A program made the position numbers and the translations under genes. From Phoma sp. XZ068 (lineage: Eukaryota > Ascomycota > Dothideomycetes > Pleosporales > Didymellaceae), in contig RBKR01000011.1 in the NCBI GenBank assembly GCA_004835665.1, forward strand, positions 1,240,001 through 1,304,000: 64,000 nt of DNA. The letters are read 5' to 3'. The notes below the pieces were generated by a model, which ran no database searches, was not told the DNA's origin, and saw only the letters and a program-made list of their open reading frames with translations. How positions within the stretch are numbered: position 1 is the stretch's first letter; each line of letters opens with the position of its first letter. Shown here piece after piece: positions 57,683 through 64,000 of this stretch.

Positions 57683-58141
57683 TGTGATCAATCTTGGTTG
57701 TTTCAATCCTTAGATGTAGTATATTGTCGTGTAGCTTAGATTTAGAATTCAAGGCTTGTATGGTTAAGCTTTATGTGTTGGGTTGGTGACTCAGGCAGCA
57801 AATTCGGACGTAGTGGACCTCCTTGATAAAGTTCGTATAGTACTACAATACGAAAATGTCTGAGTCAAACGCCACTGGTGCCTGGGTTGGAAATCAAGTT
57901 GATGATGGGGAAGGGTGTCAGCATTACCTATATGGGAAGGTGCATGTGGACCACGTGCATACGCGAGACCGTGTTTATTCGCTAGCGCGTTCTGTGGTCG
58001 CGTGCCCGGAGACATACCACCCCGCTCCCCTCGCGATCTCACACTTGCATAAACAAGTTTCCGATAATTCTGCGCACGGCAATGGGGAGGAGGAGAATTG
58101 TTGCAATGTTTTCTGCAAGCGTTTACTAACTTTCTGACTCA
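57683..58141. other. Intergenic between the GNAT and CoA-transferase genes
   Basis: 459 bp: promoter of the GNAT gene and 3' flank of the CoA-transferase gene, both on the minus strand. A plus-strand ATG-led frame at 57856-58137 has no domain and is probably chance. Confidence 0.35.
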
Positions 58142-59987
58142 TCACGCTACAACCTCAGTCATCAAATCCTCCGGCCACCTCGGCTGATCCACTCCGTTTC
58201 CGCGCGTGCCCACGTTGTACTTGAGCTCTACTTTTCCACCTGGATATTGAATGACTGGCTTTGGACACACTACATCTGTGCCGATTGCACCAGAGTACCG
58301 CTTCTCGAAGAAGGCGGGGTTCAGGACTATGTCGCCGGCGTTCGCCTTGAGCATTTGCATGAAGCGCGGCAACGTGTAGCCCATGTTGTGGTAGTGGCGG
58401 AACACCTGTTTTCCGTTGCGTGTCCAGACATCGTTCCAGACGTCTTGAGGGTAGACGCCGACGGAGTTGACGAGCCATTGCGAGTAGTAATTGAGCGCGA
58501 CCTGAAGCTGTTAGTAAGTTTTGAATGTACACAGTGGGTAAGCACTTACATCGACTTTGTAAGATCCGCCTTCTGCACCACGGCGAAGTATCGCGTTCAG
58601 GACTGCAATGACGCCTGACGTGCCGGTGCAAAAGTCCGAGTTTGGGAAGACTGGCGTGACTGCTTCATCATTGCCCATTGCACGTCCAAATTCCATGGAG
58701 ACGCCACAACACGCATCGGAGATTTGCTGCCAGCCACTTCGGTACGACCAGGGCCCGTTCCAGCCATAGCAGTTCTCTCGCACAACGATGAGACCGCGTT
58801 CACGATCCTTCGTTAGCTCGAGAAGGCCATCCGGCGAGAATCCGTACTTGTCCAGCACACCAGGTCGGTAGCCTTGCACAACCACATCGGCTTCCCTCAC
58901 CAGCGCTCTCAGCTTCTCGCGATCCTCTTCTTTCCGGAAATCCAAATGCGAGTTCCACTTTCCCCAATTCAAATCAACATGCAGCGCACTCATATCTGTA
59001 ATATGCTCAGCAGTAACCCTCATCACGCTGGCCCCTAACTCTGCCAAGCCCCTCGTCACAGCAGGCGCAGCAATAACCCTCGTTAGATCTACAACCTTCA
59101 GCCCAGCAAGAGGCCTCTTCGCACTCGTCTGTGGGACATCGGGCCACCAGCACGGCGGCTGCTTGGTCTTGATATCATCGATCTCGTACAACCCGACATG
59201 CGCATTCGCTCGCCCATGCTCACTGTCTTTGAATTCTTCTGTTGTCCAGCAGATCGTCCCAGCTTGCTTGAACACATCGCTAGCCAATCTCTGCATCTCG
59301 CCACTTTCAATCTGGCCGACTTTTTCGACATACGGCTCCCAGCTCTCCTCATGCGTCTTCGCGTCCTTTTCATGCGGGAGACCGAGGCTGTCCTGCGTCG
59401 GCTCCGGGTTCATTGATCCGTGCAGGTGGAAGTAGCGGCCGTCCGCACAGCGGTAGATATTTGTTGCTGATGAGCGGTGGAGTGAGCTAGTGTGATGATG
59501 CAAGTCGGTGTCTTTGAAGTAAGTATCGTACGCGGCTTTATTTAACGACGCAAAGGATATAGCGGCACCAGCGGGATCAATGGTGTTGAGCAAGACGGAC
59601 ATGAAGAAGAGCTGTGCGTGGTCGCTGTACGACGTCAGTCAATGGTCCATTTCTATCATTGTTGACGACTCACGTGTTAATCACGGCTTCTTGTGGCTCA
59701 AGCCCGTACTTTCGCTGAAGCAGGACATTGATCATCGCGGCTTCGAGGCCTTTCAGAGACGCGATACTCTCTGCGAAGCGCCAGTTGATGGGGATGCTGG
59801 GCTTGTCGGAGCCTTCGAAATGGACTTTGGCCGCTGCTTCCGCAATGCCCTTTGGCAGCGTGGAGGCGATGAGTGGGTTGTTCAGAATGCCATTCTCGAA
59901 CACTTTCTGCGTTTCTCGAGGGATTGAATATCCTCCCAAGCTCTTTTCCACACCATTGATGTGGCCGTTTGCTCCGTTGGTCGTCAT
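58142..59987 (-). CDS. Class III CoA-transferase (CaiB/BaiF family)
   Basis: Family III CoA-transferases move CoA between carboxylic acids, for example formyl-CoA, carnitine-CoA or succinyl-CoA dependent reactions. Exons 59987-59674, 59624-58550, 58501-58142; introns of 49 and 48 bp. The product is 582 residues. The N-terminal half has an alpha/beta part with YRCADGRYFHLHGSMNP. The conserved core begins RPLAGLKVVDLTRVIAAPAV and continues LAELGASVMRVTAEHI, NWGKWNSHLDFRKEEDREKL and ADVVVQGYRPGVLDKYGFSP. The segment FPNSDFCTGTSGVIAVLNAI near residue 430 is typical. Family members act as dimers through an interlocked fold with a catalytic Asp; several Asp are candidates. It diverges from the AtuA-like gene across 474 bp, hinting at joint regulation. 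No peroxisomal signal is visible (ends TEVVA). Confidence 0.88.
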
Positions 59988-60461
59988 ATTCGTTGATGCT
60001 ATGTCGTTTGCCCTGTCGAGTTCGATGGATACAAGAGTCAGACAACACCGGCTTTAAGTTTCCGCCCTCGTCGTCTATGCTGATGCCGGATATCCTTAGG
60101 CATCCGCCGAACACGTGGGGAACTGTTGTCCGGGTATGATTTTGGTTGTCCGAGTTGCTGCCGTTACTATATTTGGCCCTCGGTCGACTCGTCGGTCACG
60201 ACTCGGGCGTCTGGCCAATCAGGAGCATGCAGCTCCCCGCACTCCAGCATCGGCATCGCGACTTCATGCTCGTGCGAAGGCAGTGCAGAGTGTGCAGTAT
60301 ATCAATGGGTCTGTAGGCCGGTTTCTTGCCGAAGATCAATTCAAAGGAAATTTGAGAACTTCAAATGATCCTCGATTCCTGCAATTCCCCAGTCGAACAG
60401 TTGTACATCTGAATATCACGTTGTAATACAGTAGCCTATACGTGCCTCAACCTCAAGCATT
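59988..60461. promoter_or_regulatory. Shared divergent promoter, CoA-transferase and AtuA-like genes
   Basis: 474 bp between opposed start codons. Only short chance ORFs occur. Repeated CGG and TCGG words are visible (for example near 60178-60195), the half-site type used by fungal Zn2Cys6 factors, but no clear palindrome was verified. Confidence 0.4.
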
Positions 60462-62567
60462 ATGTCATCTCCAGACTACAATACGCGATGGACTTCGCAA
60501 CGAGGAGCTCGTCCCGTCCGAATTGCCAATTGCTCAGGCTACAAAGGTCAATCTCTGCACTCTACCTTTCCCCAATACTGACCGTTCATAGCTGATCCTG
60601 GCTACCACATGCGCTACCAAGCGGAGCTTGGAGACGTCGACTTCATCACAGGCGATTATCTTGCGGAAGTCAACATAGCCGAGAACGCACAGGCTCACGC
60701 CGCTGGCACGCATCCTGGATGGGAGCAGACCGCTTGGGATGGAATCGAGCAGACCATTGATCTCCTCGCCGAGAAGCGGATCAAGGTTGTCGTTAATGGC
60801 GGGGCGCATAACCCGAAGGGTTTGGCGGAGAAAGTGCAGGAGTTGGTAAGTAGTGGGTCGTACGAGTTGGAGGTAGTTGCTGATTTGATAGGTTACGAAC
60901 AAGGGATTGGATCTGAAGGTTGCGTTTGTGCTTGGTGATAATCTGATTGAGGAGATGAAGGATATTCGCGAGAAGGGATTACCGCCACATCTTGACTCGG
61001 ATAACAGTGATGTTACGGTTGCAGAGCATACGCTTGATCTGCTAGAGAAGAACGACAAGCCAATTGTAAGTGCGAATGCGTATCTGGGTGCTCGCGAGAT
61101 TGTCAAGGGGCTCGAACAGGGTGCGGATATCATCATTGCGGGACGAGTTGCGGATGCCAGTCCGGTAAGTTTGGGAGTCAAACATAGAGACTTTCACTCT
61201 AATAATTGCAGGTGATTGGCGCGGCGTGGTACTGGTATGGATGGGCTGACACAGATTACGATGAACTTGCTGGAGCACTCATCGCTGGCCACTTGATTGA
61301 ATGCAGCGGCTACGTCACTGGATCTAATTTCGCTGGCTTCTACGAGTATCCGCTGGAGGATCTATTCGACATCACGTTCGGCATTGCTGAGGTCGAGAAA
61401 GATGGGACGTGTGTCATTACTAAACATGCTGCGAAAAAAGGCTTCGTGACTGAAGACACTGTCAAGTGTCAATTCTTGTATGAGTTGCAGGGCAACATTT
61501 ACCTGAACAGCGATGTCAAGGCGATACTTGATGGTGTGCAAGTTAAGGCGGAGGGTAAGAATCGAGTACGCGTCTGGGGCATCAAGGGTGCACCTCCACC
61601 TCCAACAACAAAGTTGGCCGTCTTCTACCGCGCGGGCTACCAGAGCGAAATCGTTGTGAACGCTACCGGCTACGGCACAGCCGAGAAATTTGAACTATAC
61701 GAGCGGATGCTCAAGTTCGGCCTCAAACGTCTGGGCATCTTGGAGAAGTTCGACGTCTTGGAGTTCCAACGCATTGGCGTGCCTGAATCAAATCCTAGAA
61801 GCCAGCTACGGTCGACAACATACCTGCGCATATTCGCTGAGGCGGGTGATGCGAATGTAAATCTTGGACTGGTCAGTCTGCTTGGCGAGTTTGCGATGCA
61901 GCATTACTCTGGCTTCCATAGCACGTCAGACCACCGAACGGCGATACCAAAGCCGTACATCTCCTACTATCCAGCGATCTATCCTCAGTCATCACTCAAG
62001 ACATCGATAAACGTTCTAAAAGCAAGCACATCTTCCAAAGGCGTCGAAGTAGACAGTATACCCACCACACCGCCATCACGCTTCGAAGCCCTGACCAAGC
62101 GAGAAAGCTACGAGACTCGTGGCCCCGTCGAGCTGTCTTCCTTAGGCCAAACAACACGCGCAAGACTTGGCGACGTTGTCCTTGCGCGCAGTGGCGACAA
62201 AGGCGGTAATGCAAACATCGGTATCTTCATCCCTACTCAGCTGCCTTCGGCTTACCCTGCTTCGTCACCTCTTTACAGCGAGTCATGGAATTGGTTGCGC
62301 ACATATCTAACGATTCCGAAGATGAAGGAGATGTTTGGGGAAAGCTGGAGCGACAAGTTCTACATCGAGCGAGTGGAGTTCCCGAGAATCATGGCAGTGC
62401 ACTTTGTAGTGTATGGGGTGCTGGGTCGAGGTGTAAGTGGAAGTAGTAGGCTTGACTCGTTTGCGAAAGGTATGGGTGACTGGCTGAGAGATGTTGAGGT
62501 CGACGTACCGGTCAAGCTTTTAGAAGGGCGGAGGAAGGCTTCAAGTGCGGATGCAGCCAGGCTGTAA
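60462..62567 (+). CDS. AtuA-like (DUF1446) protein, acyclic-terpene-utilisation family, with PTS1 signal
   Basis: Relatives of bacterial AtuA belong to the acyclic terpene (citronellol/geranyl-CoA) utilisation pathway; the exact reaction is not established. Exons 60462-60546, 60592-60845, 60892-61164, 61212-62567, with introns of 45-47 bp. The product is 655 residues. Exon 1 carries RPVRIANCSGYK, and exon 2 MRYQAELGDVDFITGDYLAE and KVVVNGGAHNPKGLAEKVQE. The join of exons 3 and 4 restores ADIIIAGRVADASPVIGAAW. YVTGSNFAGFYEYPLEDLFD and FPRIMAVHFVVYGVLGRGVS are further family blocks. The last domain begins LGDVVLARSGDKGGNANIGI, the ferredoxin-like AtuA C-terminal domain. The protein ends ARL, a standard peroxisomal targeting signal 1, which places it with fatty-acid and terpenoid CoA-ester breakdown. 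Confidence 0.9.
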
Positions 62568-62912
62568 ATGTACTGACATAACTTGCGATGCAAATGATGA
62601 AAAGCAATACAAGGGAGTCGTTGTGATGGAAGTGTAGGTGTTGCCAAGCCCCCAATGACGCACAAGTCTTTGTAACAACGTTGCAACCACGACACAGCCA
62701 CAACTTCAATCATCGTTGTTTGCTGCGCCGCCTGTTTGCCTTCAGGTGACACAAATAATCGACCGCATCACTGGAACTTGTTTGCTCCTTTGTTGGACTT
62801 GTGAACTCACCTCGTGCTGACCCCAGCGCCGCTAAGCTTGTCCTAGTCTTCGTACCACATCTCCCTCACCACCTTTGCAGATCACCTCAAGAATAACATT
62901 CAAGTCGCAATC
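62568..62912. promoter_or_regulatory. Promoter and leader of the SPRY-domain gene
   Basis: 345 bp between the AtuA-like stop and the next ATG. The last 100 bp are C/A-rich on the plus strand (CTCCCTCACCACC near 62860), like fungal leaders. Confidence 0.4.
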
Positions 62913-64000
62913 ATGTTTAGGAAATTGAAAGAGAAGATGAAAGGCGACGATCATGGAACTCAACAACACTCGTCCGGTGGACAGCCGCAACAGCAACTAC
63001 AATCCAACAATCCGTATTACTCGTCTTCACAACAGCAGCAACACCACGCTGCTCCTACGGAGAAGTATCAAGCACCGCCAGGCCCCCCTCCCATCCAATC
63101 TTCATCAAAGTCAGAGTATCAGGCTCCTCCAGGCCCACCTCCAGGACAATCTTCATCGTCAAACTATGCCCCCCCAGGCCAGCCCCCGTCACACTACTCT
63201 CAACAGCCACCACCAAGCTATGAAGCTCCGGTGCAGCACAATTGGCAAGTAATCCCAGACACTGCACTGCTGCCTCCGCCGCCATCGATTGGCTATGAGA
63301 GCTCGCCCACCGCGAACTCGTCCATGGAAGAAGGCGACCGCGCCTACGCTTGGTGTAATGCAAATCCTCTTTGGCCACCCTATAACATCGCACCATCCAC
63401 ACATATCGCCATTCACAACGCACAACTTGCACTTTTGAGAGCGCCAAGCTTCGTTGGCGACATCATGCCACAGCCACAAGCCGGGCACTGGAAGGTCCGG
63501 ACGCGCGCCAACTGCCGCGACTCTAGCATCCTGACAAATTTGCCAATGTACTCCGCTCTGGTAGATACACCTTTGCGCACTCAGCAACCCAAGACGATCT
63601 ATTTCGAGCTCAGAGTCACTGGCATTGGTCGAGGCGGGCATTCCCTCGAAGAAGCAGATGCTGGTATCGCAGTCGGCTTTGTCGCGCCACCATATCCCAC
63701 CTTCCGACTTCCCGGCTGGCAGCGTGGGAGTTTGGGCGTGCACGGCGATGATGGGAGGAGGTATGTGAACGACACATGGGGCGGTGTCGACTTCACGACT
63801 GCGTTCGCACCCGGCGACACAGTGGGCATTGGCATGACGTTTACGATCCCAAAGAATCCACCAAGCTATGAGGCAACGCAGCAGGGCACATTGATGGACA
63901 TCGAGGTGTTCTTCACGAGGAACGGGAAGAAGGAGGGTGGTTGGGATGGAAATGAGGAGCTGGATGCCAGGAGTGAGGGAGGCACGATTGGGCTGAAGGG
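62913..64000 (+). CDS. SPRY-domain protein with Pro/Gln-rich N-terminus, 3' end cut off
   Basis: The frame is open from the ATG at 62913 to the window end, so at least 362 residues are present and the C-terminus is missing. The first residues, MFRKLKEKMKGDDHGTQQHS, are basic. Two copies of a YQAPPGPPP motif lie in a Gln/Pro/Ser-rich linker (about residues 50-85), with PPSYEAP-type words that resemble WW- or ubiquitin-ligase-binding PY motifs (PPSY occurs twice). The globular part shows ELRVTGIGRGG, DAGIAVGFVAPPYPTFRLPG and WQRGSLGVHGDDGRRYVNDT, then GDTVGIGMTFTI and DIEVFFTRNGKKEGGW. This is the normal order of SPRY/B30.2 strands. Fungal SPRY proteins with PY motifs, such as Ssh4, serve as adaptors for Rsp5 ubiquitin ligase, but no membrane helix is visible here. 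Role as adaptor is inference. Confidence 0.85.
   Translation, partial: MFRKLKEKMKGDDHGTQQHSSGGQPQQQLQSNNPYYSSSQQQQHHAAPTEKYQAPPGPPPIQSSSKSEYQAPPGPPPGQSSSSNYAPPGQPPSHYSQQPPPSYEAPVQHNWQVIPDTALLPPPPSIGYESSPTANSSMEEGDRAYAWCNANPLWPPYNIAPSTHIAIHNAQLALLRAPSFVGDIMPQPQAGHWKVRTRANCRDSSILTNLPMYSALVDTPLRTQQPKTIYFELRVTGIGRGGHSLEEADAGIAVGFVAPPYPTFRLPGWQRGSLGVHGDDGRRYVNDTWGGVDFTTAFAPGDTVGIGMTFTIPKNPPSYEATQQGTLMDIEVFFTRNGKKEGGWDGNEELDARSEGGTIGLK

Overview
The window is nuclear DNA of a filamentous ascomycete (Pezizomycotina), most likely a Dothideomycete. The genes carry short GT-AG introns, mostly 46-130 bp, with CTAAC-type branch sites. HET-domain and NACHT-ankyrin genes occur together, and one repeat tract is AT-rich in a way that suggests repeat-induced point mutation (RIP). 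The class is inferred from gene content; no rRNA or other marker is present. No convincing tRNA, rRNA or CRISPR array was seen.

Layout. 0-4.4 kb: a CSN12-like PCI protein (runs off the left edge), diverging from ribosomal protein eL20, then an enoyl-CoA hydratase. 5.4-10.6 kb is an accessory island: an intact HET gene, a 132-bp MITE-like element, a dead NACHT-ankyrin gene with nine in-frame stops, and AT-rich decayed repeat DNA holding a complete solo LTR with a 5-bp target duplication. 10.8-17.5 kb: rRNA-processing protein Rrp7, then a large minus-strand gene whose exons join into one reading frame encoding homeodomain, zinc finger, acidic linker, protein kinase and HET domain. That gene is the most unusual object here. 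17.5-20.6 kb is gene-poor with a decayed coding trace. 20.6-25 kb: a DUF1479 oxygenase-like protein diverging from an intracellular GH1 beta-glucosidase. About 3.9 kb without a supportable gene follows, ending at a bZIP factor (28.8 kb).

31.5-36.2 kb: a 2-oxoglutarate/Fe(II) oxygenase and the TORC1 regulator NPR2. 36.6-42.4 kb: two tandem HET-domain paralogues. 42.9-47 kb: mitochondrial D-lactate dehydrogenase and a basic low-complexity protein. After 3.3 kb without a supported gene come the FG nucleoporin Nup2 (two small 5' exons hidden outside its long ORF), a metallo-beta-lactamase-fold protein, a GNAT acetyltransferase, a class III CoA-transferase diverging from an AtuA-like protein that ends in a peroxisomal signal, and a SPRY protein running off the right edge.

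How the parts relate. Most genes are housekeeping: ribosome assembly (eL20, Rrp7), nuclear pore and mRNA export (Nup2, CSN12), TORC1 signalling (NPR2), lactate oxidation. Four HET domains and an NLR relic in 37 kb form the accessory layer, which in fungi is linked to non-self recognition and cell death. The CoA-transferase/AtuA pair looks like a small acyl-CoA catabolic module sharing one promoter. Exon joins were worked out by hand from reading frame, splice consensus and family continuity, without transcript data.
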